This document shows, piece by piece, positions 36,754 to 44,339 of a stretch of DNA of 64,000 nt. Each line of letters starts with the position of its first letter. Position 1 is the stretch's first letter. This DNA comes from an uncultured Geobacteraceae bacterium (lineage in GTDB: Bacteria; Desulfobacterota; Desulfuromonadia; Geobacterales; Pseudopelobacteraceae), in assembly GCA_903876875.1 (NCBI GenBank), contig CAIRBT010000152.1:1-64000 (forward strand), written 5' to 3'. Position numbers and translations under genes: made by a program. A model generated the notes under the pieces. That model did no database searches, was not told the DNA's origin, and was given only the letters and a program-made list of their open reading frames with translations.

Positions 36754-38349
36754 TTAAAAGGTAGAGGTGGTGTATCTGCTGCGCATCCGGTTACGCAGGT
36801 AAATCGCCGTACTACTGGCAATGATGACGATTGCCAGCAGCAACATGGTGGTAACATAGACCATCGGTTTTGCCGCCTCAACGTTGGGTGATTGAAAGCC
36901 GATATCGTAGATATGAAATCCCAGATGCATGAATTTACGATCCATGTGGAAAAAGGGGAAGTTCGTATCAAAGGGAAGTGTGGGTGCCAACTTGACGACC
37001 CCGACAATCATCAATGGAGCCACTTCACCGGCGGCACGGGCCATGGAAAGAATCAGGCCGGTCATGATGCCGGGGGTTGCCATGGGGAGCAGAATTTTTA
37101 CCAGCGTCTGGAATTTGGTCGCTCCCAGTGCCAGTGACCCTTCACGGATCCCCTTGGGGATTGAGGCCAAAGATTCCTCCGTGGCGACGATGATGACCGG
37201 AACGGTCAACAGTGCCAGGGTGAGGCTGGACCAGAGAATGCCCCCCGTACCAAAGGTGGGGGTCGGCAGCCGTTCGGGGAAAAGCAGTGAATCCAGGGTG
37301 CCGCCGATGCCATAGACGAAGAAACCGAGGCCGAAGACCCCGTAGACAATGGAGGGGACACCGGCAAGGTTGTTGACCGCAATGCGTACCATGCGGGTCA
37401 CCAGACCGTCCCGTGCATATTCCCGCAGATAGATGGCGGCCACAACGCCAAAGGGGAGTGAAAAGAGGCTCATGAGCAGCACCATCATGACGGTACCAAA
37501 AATAGCCGGGAACAAGCCCCCTTCGGTATTTGATTCGCGGGGGTCATCCATGAGCAACTCCCGAACCCGTTCCAGATAGGCCGCACATTTGGCAAAAAAC
37601 GACATGCTGTTCGGTTGCTGGAAAGCCACAATTTCCACAAGGGCAATCTCTTTCGCGGCGCCGGAGACGTCGGTAAACTGTGCGGTAATCCGGTTGATAT
37701 CAGCCAAAGTCGCCGTGGCCTTTTCATTAAGTTGGGCAAATTCAGCCAGCACTTTCTCCCGGGTAGCGGTGAGTTCGGCGATGGCCCCCCTGTTCTGTTC
37801 TGCTCCTTTATATTCCAGCTTGAGCAGTTGCAGGCGATACCGTTCAGCCCTATTGTTCAAGCTTGACATCTGCTGTTTAATGGTAGCGGTGGCTTTCATG
37901 CGCTCGGCAACAATCCGCAGCGCCTGCTGAAGCTGTCCGGGGGGGGCCGTTGCGGTGAGTGGAGCCCCTTCCGCCGTCACACCGGCCAAAAAGCCAAAGA
38001 AATTGCCATGTTCGCGGCGTTCCAGCAACAGAGCAGTGGCAGGCAGGGAGCGGGAGACAATATCTTTCTCGTCAATCCAGCGAAAATCCTGTCCCAGCAG
38101 ATCCCGGTTGGCAACTTTAAGCTGAAGCCGCTTTTTGCCGGTAAGCGGATTATTTTCTTCCTGGGTTACCTGCCCCAGAGCGGCAGTGCCGTCGGTCAGC
38201 GTATACTTAACAAGTGAGCGGGGCCAGAAATAGCCGAGGCCGTTGGTCATCACCACACCGACCAGTGCCAGTGACATTACCAGTATGATTGCCAGTGCCG
38301 CACCGGTTGCCAGCACATACGGTTCTCCGGTTTTCCAGAACAGTTTCAT
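36754..38349 (-). CDS. pstA: Phosphate ABC transporter permease PstA (long form)
   Basis: A 531-residue permease from the ATG at 38349 (GAGAGG upstream). The C-terminal 300 residues are the typical PstA permease with about six membrane segments and the EAA-type loop (IREGSLALGATKFQTLVKILLPMATPG). About 200 extra residues between TM1 and the core form a predicted extracytoplasmic, partly coiled-coil domain. This is nearly twice the E. coli length and resembles the long PstA of Pseudomonas-type systems. It begins 8 bp after the pstC stop. Confidence 0.93.
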   Translation of the reverse strand: MKLFWKTGEPYVLATGAALAIILVMSLALVGVVMTNGLGYFWPRSLVKYTLTDGTAALGQVTQEENNPLTGKKRLQLKVANRDLLGQDFRWIDEKDIVSRSLPATALLLERREHGNFFGFLAGVTAEGAPLTATAPPGQLQQALRIVAERMKATATIKQQMSSLNNRAERYRLQLLKLEYKGAEQNRGAIAELTATREKVLAEFAQLNEKATATLADINRITAQFTDVSGAAKEIALVEIVAFQQPNSMSFFAKCAAYLERVRELLMDDPRESNTEGGLFPAIFGTVMMVLLMSLFSLPFGVVAAIYLREYARDGLVTRMVRIAVNNLAGVPSIVYGVFGLGFFVYGIGGTLDSLLFPERLPTPTFGTGGILWSSLTLALLTVPVIIVATEESLASIPKGIREGSLALGATKFQTLVKILLPMATPGIMTGLILSMARAAGEVAPLMIVGVVKLAPTLPFDTNFPFFHMDRKFMHLGFHIYDIGFQSPNVEAAKPMVYVTTMLLLAIVIIASSTAIYLRNRMRSRYTTSTF

Positions 38350-38357
38350 ACTACCTC

Positions 38358-40586
38358 TCAATATCTTCCGTACTTTTTGCGGAACCGTTGGCGGAGTGCT
38401 TCGGCAACCGTATTAATGATAAACGTGAAAATAAACAGCAATACCGCCGAGAGAAAGAGCACCCGGTACAGTGAGCTGTTGAACGGAGCTTCCGGAATTT
38501 CCACGGCAATGTTGGCCGACAGAGAACGGAGGCCGTTGAAGAGACTCCAACTCATAATCGGCGTGTTGCCGGTGGCCATCAGGACGATCATGGTTTCGCC
38601 GATGGCACGGCCAAAACCGATCATGATTGCCGAGAAGACGCCGGGAAGAGCCGAGGGAAGCACCACCCGCCAGGCGGTCTGCCAGCGACTGGCTCCCAGG
38701 GCGAGGGATGCCGCGGTCAGGTTACGGGGCACATTGGAAATGGCATCTTCGGCAATGGTAAAGATGATCGGGATCACCGCAAAGCCGAGGGCAATGGCGA
38801 TAATGATGCTGTTGCGCTGGTCGTAGCGAACCCCCAGCGAACTGAACAGCCACTGTTTGAAGTCCCCTGCAAAAAGGTGAAGCTCGGCGAGGCCTGATAG
38901 TATGAAGGCCAGATAGATGCCGATCATCACCACCGGCACCATGGCAAAAAACTCCCGGCCACGGGTAAGCCGCTGAAGCAGAGAGGCGTTTTTGATCCGC
39001 TTCCAGAAGAAAATGGTCACCAGCAGCATCAGCGGCACGATGACAAAACTGAGGAAGATGGTGAGTATGCTTGAGTCAACCAGCGGTGCCAGCCAGAGTC
39101 CGGCCAGAAAACCGATCACCACCGACGGGATGGCGGCCATGATTTCGACCACCGGCTTGATGCGCCCTTTCAGCTTGGGAGCCATAAACTGGCTGGTGTA
39201 CAGTGCACCAAGCAGTGCCAACGGTATGGCAAAGATCATGGCACAGAACGTCGCCTTGAGGGTGCCGAACAAAAGGGGCGTCAGGCTTAATTTCGGCTCA
39301 TAGTCATCACTGGCCGAAGAGGATTGCCAGGCATATTCCGGCTTATCATACCCTTCATACCAAACTTTGCCGAACAGGGTACCAAAAGATATTTCCGGGT
39401 GGGGAATATCCAGTTTCCAGAGGGATATTTTGTTGCTGCCATCCAGGGCTGACAGACTATTCCCCTTTGGTGAGAGGGCTGCCATGACCAGGGGAGCCGC
39501 ACTGTTCAGGGAGAGCAGGTTCCGTTCCGAGGTCATGTGGTCGGCATTAAGAGCGGTTGCCGCCACTGAAAAGATCGTTTTATCCCGTGACGAAGCGATA
39601 AGCTGGGTGACCGGATTCATCGTTTTGCTAAGTGTGTGGATACGGGTCAGCTGCTTATCTTCACTACTCCCCGGCTTTTTGACCGGAAACCAGGTGGACA
39701 GCCCGCCGGAGGCGTCGCCGACCGCCACAGAAATGTCACCGAGTACCAGTGTCAGGGCGGTGATTGCTGTGTGTCCGGTGGAGGTTTCCACGGAATCAAG
39801 CAGTCGGGGTTGCCCCGGCTCCGAGATATCCCAGCGGAGCAGCATGCCGTTTGTTGTCCCGGCGTAGAGGAAATGCCCTTTGGAATCAACCGTGACAGCG
39901 GTGAGTTGCCCCGGCAGCGGATCGGTAATGTCAACGTCACTGCTGCTCTGTTTTTCATTGCCAAGGAAGTCTTTCTCAACCGTCCGGCCAGTAATGTGCA
40001 GGCGGTTTCCCTCCCTGCGGTCAACCCGCACAGCACCCTTTTCACCCAGTGAGCGTACGAATGACTGCTGGGCACCCAATGACGGCGGAAACTGCAACGC
40101 CTCTTGTGTGGTGAGTTCATTGGTGAATGTGACGACACCCTGTGCATCCTTGGCCGTAGAAAAAGCCACCGTCACCGGCGTAATCGCCCCATTATTCCAG
40201 AGCAGGTTACAGGTTGATTTGCCGACATTCTCCGAGAAGATGACCTTCGATGCCCCTGCAGGAATGTTCGGTACCGGTATGTCCGCAACGACTGTACCGC
40301 TTGCTGCATTAATGAAATGGAAGGTGCCGGTATCATCAAGGAGAAAGGCACCCCGCTGCTCTTCGTCGGCACCAACGGCCAGGAAATGGGCACTTTTGAT
40401 GGTTTCCGGCAGGGTGAGTGAAGCGGCAACCGTGGCCGAAGCCGGGAAGAACAACGGCAGTGATACCTTGGATATCATTACCAGGATCCAGACCACGGAG
40501 ACGATGACCATTATTCCGCCAACGCGAATGATAGCTTCGGCAATGCGGTCGTTACGACGGGATTTGTCAGTGTGATTTTTCGGCAT
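38358..40586 (-). CDS. pstC: Phosphate ABC transporter permease PstC (long form, beta-propeller-like insert)
   Basis: A 742-residue protein, against about 320 in E. coli. After TM1 (near 25-45) comes an extracytoplasmic region of about 370 residues with WD40-like strands (for example HFLYAGTTNGMLLRWDIS, ISLWKLDIPH). The permease core follows, with the loop LGASRWQTAWRVVLPSALPG and the conserved RAIGETM. The long form is known from Pseudomonas and Vibrio relatives. Its function may be scaffolding or sensing; that is not established. It is separated from pstS by a strong hairpin. Confidence 0.92.
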   Translation of the reverse strand: MPKNHTDKSRRNDRIAEAIIRVGGIMVIVSVVWILVMISKVSLPLFFPASATVAASLTLPETIKSAHFLAVGADEEQRGAFLLDDTGTFHFINAASGTVVADIPVPNIPAGASKVIFSENVGKSTCNLLWNNGAITPVTVAFSTAKDAQGVVTFTNELTTQEALQFPPSLGAQQSFVRSLGEKGAVRVDRREGNRLHITGRTVEKDFLGNEKQSSSDVDITDPLPGQLTAVTVDSKGHFLYAGTTNGMLLRWDISEPGQPRLLDSVETSTGHTAITALTLVLGDISVAVGDASGGLSTWFPVKKPGSSEDKQLTRIHTLSKTMNPVTQLIASSRDKTIFSVAATALNADHMTSERNLLSLNSAAPLVMAALSPKGNSLSALDGSNKISLWKLDIPHPEISFGTLFGKVWYEGYDKPEYAWQSSSASDDYEPKLSLTPLLFGTLKATFCAMIFAIPLALLGALYTSQFMAPKLKGRIKPVVEIMAAIPSVVIGFLAGLWLAPLVDSSILTIFLSFVIVPLMLLVTIFFWKRIKNASLLQRLTRGREFFAMVPVVMIGIYLAFILSGLAELHLFAGDFKQWLFSSLGVRYDQRNSIIIAIALGFAVIPIIFTIAEDAISNVPRNLTAASLALGASRWQTAWRVVLPSALPGVFSAIMIGFGRAIGETMIVLMATGNTPIMSWSLFNGLRSLSANIAVEIPEAPFNSSLYRVLFLSAVLLFIFTFIINTVAEALRQRFRKKYGRY

Positions 40587-40609
40587 ACAAACTCGATTTG
40601 TTCATGATA

Positions 40610-40633
40610 GGCCCCTCCCGGTGAGGAGGGGCC
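40610..40633 (-). terminator. Intra-operon hairpin between pstS and pstC
   Basis: A perfect 9-bp GC-rich stem (GGCCCCTCC / GGAGGGGCC) with a 6-nt loop lies in the 63-bp pstS-pstC gap and has no U-tract. In many binding-protein operons such a structure gives partial termination or protects the upstream message, so that the binding protein is made in excess. Confidence 0.6.
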
Positions 40634-40649
40634 GTAATGGTAAGGCGCG

Positions 40650-41615
40650 TTACTTGAGGGCTTTCAACTGATCTTCAACCATTTTGGCGGTCAGCGGGTC
40701 ATAGCCATCCTTCACAACAATTTCCTGCCCTTCTTTCGACAGGGCGAACTTCAAGAACTCTTCCACCACTTTTGGTAGTGGCTGACCCGGTTTTTTGGCG
40801 ACGTAGATGTAGAGCATACGAGCCAGGGGATATTTTCCGGAGAGTACGTTCTGGTAGTTGGCGGCTTCAACCGGGCCACCTTTTTTATCGGAGAGCGGCA
40901 GGGGGCGGACGCCGGAAGTTGCGTAGCCGATGCCGGAGTAGCCAATGCCGGAAATGTCGTGGGCAACGCCTTCAACCACTGAAGCGGAACCGGGTTGTTC
41001 CTTGACACTGTTTTTGTAATCGCCCCCTTTGAGGGAGTGCTCTTTAAAGTAACCATAGGTACCGGATGCGGAGTTACGGCCATAGAGGCTGATCGGCATG
41101 GCAGCAAGTTTTCCGGTTACTCCCAACTGTCCCCATGTGGTGATTTCGGCCAGACCACGTTTACGGGTTTTGGAGAAAATGGCATCGACTTCATCAAGGG
41201 AAAGGCTTTTAATTGGGTTGTCTTTGTTGACATAGACCGCCAGAGAGTCGAGAGCCACGCCGATCTTGGTCGGCTTATAGCCATATTTCTTTTCGAAATC
41301 TTCCAGTTCCTTGGCCTTCATTTCGCGAGACATGGGGCCGAGCTGAGCCGTTCCTGCAATCAGTGCGGGAGGAGCGGTGCTGGAGCCTTTTCCTTCAATC
41401 TGGATGTTGACGTTCGGATATTTCTTTTTGAACCCTTCTGCCCAATAGGTCATCAGGTTGTTGAGCGTATCAGAGCCGATACTGCCCAGATTTCCGGCAA
41501 CACCAGACGTTGCTTTGTATTTGACCAGCTTGGCATCGACCTTGGTCGGTGCTGCGTGGGCTGCAACTGCGGTTGCTGTGAAGAGTGCTGCTACTAACAC
41601 TGTCTTTTTGAACAT
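40650..41615 (-). CDS. pstS: Phosphate-binding periplasmic protein PstS
   Basis: A 321-residue protein with a signal peptide ending ATAVAAHA. Phosphate-site motifs are visible: SIGSDTLNNLM, EGKGSSTAPPALIAGTAQLGPMSR and YGRNSASGTYGYFK. It delivers phosphate to PstCA. An AGGAGG site and a Pho box lie upstream, so a separate Pho-controlled promoter inside the phoR-pst run is likely. Confidence 0.96.
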   Translation of the reverse strand: MFKKTVLVAALFTATAVAAHAAPTKVDAKLVKYKATSGVAGNLGSIGSDTLNNLMTYWAEGFKKKYPNVNIQIEGKGSSTAPPALIAGTAQLGPMSREMKAKELEDFEKKYGYKPTKIGVALDSLAVYVNKDNPIKSLSLDEVDAIFSKTRKRGLAEITTWGQLGVTGKLAAMPISLYGRNSASGTYGYFKEHSLKGGDYKNSVKEQPGSASVVEGVAHDISGIGYSGIGYATSGVRPLPLSDKKGGPVEAANYQNVLSGKYPLARMLYIYVAKKPGQPLPKVVEEFLKFALSKEGQEIVVKDGYDPLTAKMVEDQLKALK

Positions 41616-41670
41616 GTACTGTTCCTCCTGAATGCAAGATGTTTAATTGGTTCTATCATAACAGACCAAT

Positions 41671-41688
41671 GTGACAACGATGTTACAG
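41671..41688 (-). promoter_or_regulatory. Pho box upstream of pstS
   Basis: On the minus strand CTGTAAC-ATCG-TTGTCAC gives two 7-bp direct repeats with a 4-bp spacer, the best Pho-box match in the window. It lies about 56 bp before the pstS start, in the 96-bp gap after phoR. Confidence 0.75.
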
Positions 41689-41711
41689 ATTGGCAAAGAG
41701 TTGGTTAAATA

Positions 41712-43475
41712 TTACTCCGTCAGGTGTTTTTTCACGGTAAAGGAGAAATGTGAACCTTTGCCCATGTCACTTTCGACAGCAATTGTCCCCCCATGGAGCT
41801 GGACGATGTGCTTGACAATTGCCAGCCCAAGTCCCGTCCCCCCCTGTTCACGGGAGCGTGCCTCATCGACACGGTAGAAGCGTTCGAATATTCTCGGCAG
41901 ATCCTTGAAGGGGATGCCTATGCCGGTGTCAACGATCGAAACTTTGATAAAATCACCCGTATCCTCGGTGAAGAGGCGTATGGAACCCTCCTGCGGGGTG
42001 TATTTGATGGCATTTTCAATAAGATTAAGCACAACCTGTTCAAGGCGTCCCTGATCTGCCAGCACCTTGAGCGGAGGGCTGTTTTTCGTCTCATTAACGA
42101 TGCTGATTTTTTTGTGTGCTGCCTGATCCTGTAACAGCAGGCAGGCTTTTGCGATGGTTCCGGACACGTCCGTGGGATGCAGTTCGATGACTACTTCCTT
42201 TGTTTCAAGGCTTGACAGAACAAGAATATCATTTATCAGGTTTGTCAGCCGTTCAGAATGACTGGCAATAATTTCAACAAATTTTACCGCACGAACAGAA
42301 TCGGAAGTCAAAGCTCCGTTCAGGAGTGTTTCTGCATACCCTTTGATAATAGTCACCGGAGTTCGCAGCTCATGAGATACATTTGCCACAAAATCACGCC
42401 GCATATTTTCAGCTTTTTTCAACTCGGTAATATCATGAAATACCGCCACAATACCGTGCCGGGAGCCATCAACGTGAAGCGGTACCCAATGGGTTAAGAG
42501 GGTAGTCTCATTTGATTGAATAGAAATTTCTCGTACCAGCTCATTTGCATGCTGTTCATCCAGACTATTGAAAGTGTCGATAAGGTCAGGATGCCGTGAA
42601 ATCTCAATTAATTTTTTCCCTTCAATGTCACCGGTAATGGAGAAGATTTTACGAAATGCCGGATTGGCGAGGGTAATGACCCCCTCTGCTGTGGTGACCA
42701 TAATCCCTTCACCGATACTGCTGAGGATGGTGTCAAGGCGCTGTTTCTCCGCTGACAGGCTCTGAACCTGATTCTCAATGCGTTCGGACATTTCATTAAG
42801 AACGGCGGCCAAAATGCCAACTTCATCTTTCGACGTCACGGGGAGTCTTACTTTTGCCCCGAATTTGCCAATGCGGGCAGCAGCATGTGCCATCTCCCGA
42901 AGCGGCTTGCTTGTCATGCTGGAAAAAACGTAACTGAAGAGTAACGCGAGAAGAATGGTAACAATGGTCGTCCCTCCCACGACACCATGGAGCTGACTTC
43001 TGGCGGCTTCAATGTAATCAACCGGCATGGCAAGCCGGATGATGCCACGATCCCGCCCGCTTTGATAGGTCATTGCGGAATAAATCATCTCCGTCTGGAG
43101 TGTGTCAGAGTAGCGGAGGGCGGTACCACTGCCGTTTTTTAACGCCTCCTGAATTTCCGGTCGCAGTAGATGATTCTCCAAACTTTTCAGTTGTGTCTGC
43201 CGGATATCAGAATCGCCAACCACCTCACCCCGCTCGGTTAACAGGGTTACCCTCGATTGTATGGCTCCGCCAATTGCGACTGCAAGCTGTTGGGGATCAT
43301 TCCCTCGGCCGTTACCCACCAGTAATCGAGCAAGTTTTGTCAGACTGATCAGGTTTGAGCGGCTTTCATCCATCATTGCTGCTTTCAGGGAATGATTAAA
43401 GTAGAGAGAAAAACTTCCCGCAATAAGTACAATCAGCAGAAAATAGGAGAGGGCCAGTTTCGTTTTGAAATTCAT
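41712..43475 (-). CDS. phoR: Phosphate regulon sensor kinase PhoR
   Basis: A 587-residue kinase from the ATG at 43475 (GAGG upstream); a TTG 15 bp earlier is less likely. Order: TM1 (near 9-27), periplasmic domain of about 135 residues, TM2 (167-187), HAMP, PAS (from about 245), HisKA with SHELRTP (His368), and HATPase_c (NLIENAIKYT, GTGLGLAIVKH). Low phosphate sensed through PstSCAB-PhoU switches it on. The large periplasmic domain is absent from E. coli PhoR. It starts 4 bp after the end of the phoB relic. Confidence 0.93.
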   Translation of the reverse strand: MNFKTKLALSYFLLIVLIAGSFSLYFNHSLKAAMMDESRSNLISLTKLARLLVGNGRGNDPQQLAVAIGGAIQSRVTLLTERGEVVGDSDIRQTQLKSLENHLLRPEIQEALKNGSGTALRYSDTLQTEMIYSAMTYQSGRDRGIIRLAMPVDYIEAARSQLHGVVGGTTIVTILLALLFSYVFSSMTSKPLREMAHAAARIGKFGAKVRLPVTSKDEVGILAAVLNEMSERIENQVQSLSAEKQRLDTILSSIGEGIMVTTAEGVITLANPAFRKIFSITGDIEGKKLIEISRHPDLIDTFNSLDEQHANELVREISIQSNETTLLTHWVPLHVDGSRHGIVAVFHDITELKKAENMRRDFVANVSHELRTPVTIIKGYAETLLNGALTSDSVRAVKFVEIIASHSERLTNLINDILVLSSLETKEVVIELHPTDVSGTIAKACLLLQDQAAHKKISIVNETKNSPPLKVLADQGRLEQVVLNLIENAIKYTPQEGSIRLFTEDTGDFIKVSIVDTGIGIPFKDLPRIFERFYRVDEARSREQGGTGLGLAIVKHIVQLHGGTIAVESDMGKGSHFSFTVKKHLTE

Positions 43476-43479
43476 GGAT

Positions 43480-43719
43480 TTATACCTCAATTTTATAGTC
43501 GAAGCCGCGAACTGTTTTGATCATATCACCTTGTGGCCCCATTTTGCCGCGCAAACGGGTGACGTGGGTAGCAACGGTTCTGGTGTCGTTCATAGTGTTA
43601 TAGCACCAGACCCGTTATATCAGTTGTTCCCGACTGAGAACACACCGCTTATTCTCAAGATTAAAAGCCAGCAATTCTGCCAGATCTTTTTCATCTTCGA
43701 TTATCAGTACCGTACACAT
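43480..43719 (-). pseudogene. phoB relic with exact in-frame internal deletion and nonsense codon
   Basis: Seventy-nine codons remain, colinear with residues 1-22 and 171-227 of the intact PhoB at 31366-32049. The start (MCTVLIIEDEKDLAELLAFN) and end (THVTRLRGKMG, MIKTVRGFDYKIEV) are clear. Exactly 148 codons are missing, and the junction falls at a Leu-Glu pair present at both deletion ends. Codon 35 is TAA (43617-43615) where intact phoB has CAA. The frame is otherwise preserved. It sits in the canonical phoB position just before phoR and keeps a Pho-box promoter. Confidence 0.9.
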
Positions 43720-43775
43720 GTTACCCCGCAGCCACCATCAAATGTGCTCATACATATATCTTGTACCATATATTT

Positions 43776-43793
43776 GTTACAACTGTGTTGCAG
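43776..43793 (-). promoter_or_regulatory. Pho box upstream of the phoB relic and phoR
   Basis: On the minus strand CTGCAAC-ACAG-TTGTAAC shows the 7+4+7 geometry. About 35 bp including this box and the following AAATATATGGTACAA resemble the promoter of intact phoB. It may still drive phoR. Confidence 0.68.
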
Positions 43794-43919
43794 CTGTATA
43801 AAGATTGTGTAGAAATTTATTTTTTCGGGGTGAACGGTACTAAAATTTACAAGAAATTAAGCTGATCGCCACACCACTGTAATATTGGTCGTGTATAGTG
43901 GTGAAAAAAGGGTGGATAT

Positions 43920-44111
43920 ATGAAAATAAGACCAAGTGAAGACTACTATTTCTGGTGTTGTGACTGGTGTGATACGGAGAATCGGGTGTTCTGGACGAAG
44001 CTTGACGGGGGAGCGTACTGCGGCGCGTGTCACCGACCGATGAGTTTGCCGGAAAGTGATGCGTCTCATATCGCCTGCTTGTCAACGCACACGTTTTATC
44101 CATTGTGGTGA
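43920..44111 (+). CDS. Small zinc-ribbon-like hypothetical protein
   Basis: A 63-residue frame with a GGTGGATAT site before its ATG. Two Cys pairs (CDWC and CGAC) about 20 residues apart suggest a zinc ribbon, flanked by aromatic residues (YYFWC, RVFW, YC). The C-terminus has further Cys/His. A 7-bp inverted repeat (CACCACT / AGTGGTG, about 43875-43906) lies just upstream and could be an operator. I do not recognise the family. Divergent from the Pho genes. Confidence 0.5.
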   Translation: MKIRPSEDYYFWCCDWCDTENRVFWTKLDGGAYCGACHRPMSLPESDASHIACLSTHTFYPLW

Positions 44112-44257
44112 ACCGTGGTTTTGATAGTGCACAGAGAGAGTTGTATAAAAAAACGTTGTAATTAGCTCGGCAAGCGCGAACAGAATCTGGTGTACCCCCT
44201 TGCCAAAGGGCGTCTTTAATTTCTATCCCTTCCTGACTCAAGCATCCGCTTTATTTC

Positions 44258-44277
44258 ATGTGCCATTTATTGCACAT
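44258..44277. promoter_or_regulatory. 20-bp palindrome overlapping the promoter of the sigma54 activator
   Basis: ATGTGCCATTTATTGCACAT has perfect 6-bp arms (ATGTGC / GCACAT) around 8 bp. It overlaps the -35 of a good sigma70-type promoter (TTGCAC at 44270, 17 bp, TATACT at 44293). A site differing in 2 of 20 positions lies at 56733-56752 upstream of a sigma54-type promoter. Position suggests autorepression. Confidence 0.6.
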
Positions 44278-44298
44278 ATCCATAAACCCATGTATACT
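44270..44298 (+). promoter_or_regulatory. Sigma70-type promoter for the sigma54 activator gene
   Basis: TTGCAC, 17-bp spacer, TATACT, ending 41 bp before the ATG at 44340. The spacing is ideal, and the -35 lies within the palindrome. Confidence 0.6.
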
Positions 44299-44339
44299 GT
44301 TCCTGTGATTACCCTCGCATCTTCCTCAGGAGCCTTACC

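Noticed and set aside
43840..44241. A 133-codon minus-strand frame covering the small zinc-ribbon gene
   Set aside because: No ribosome site or domain. The plus-strand 63-codon frame has a ribosome site and paired cysteines, so it is the better call.
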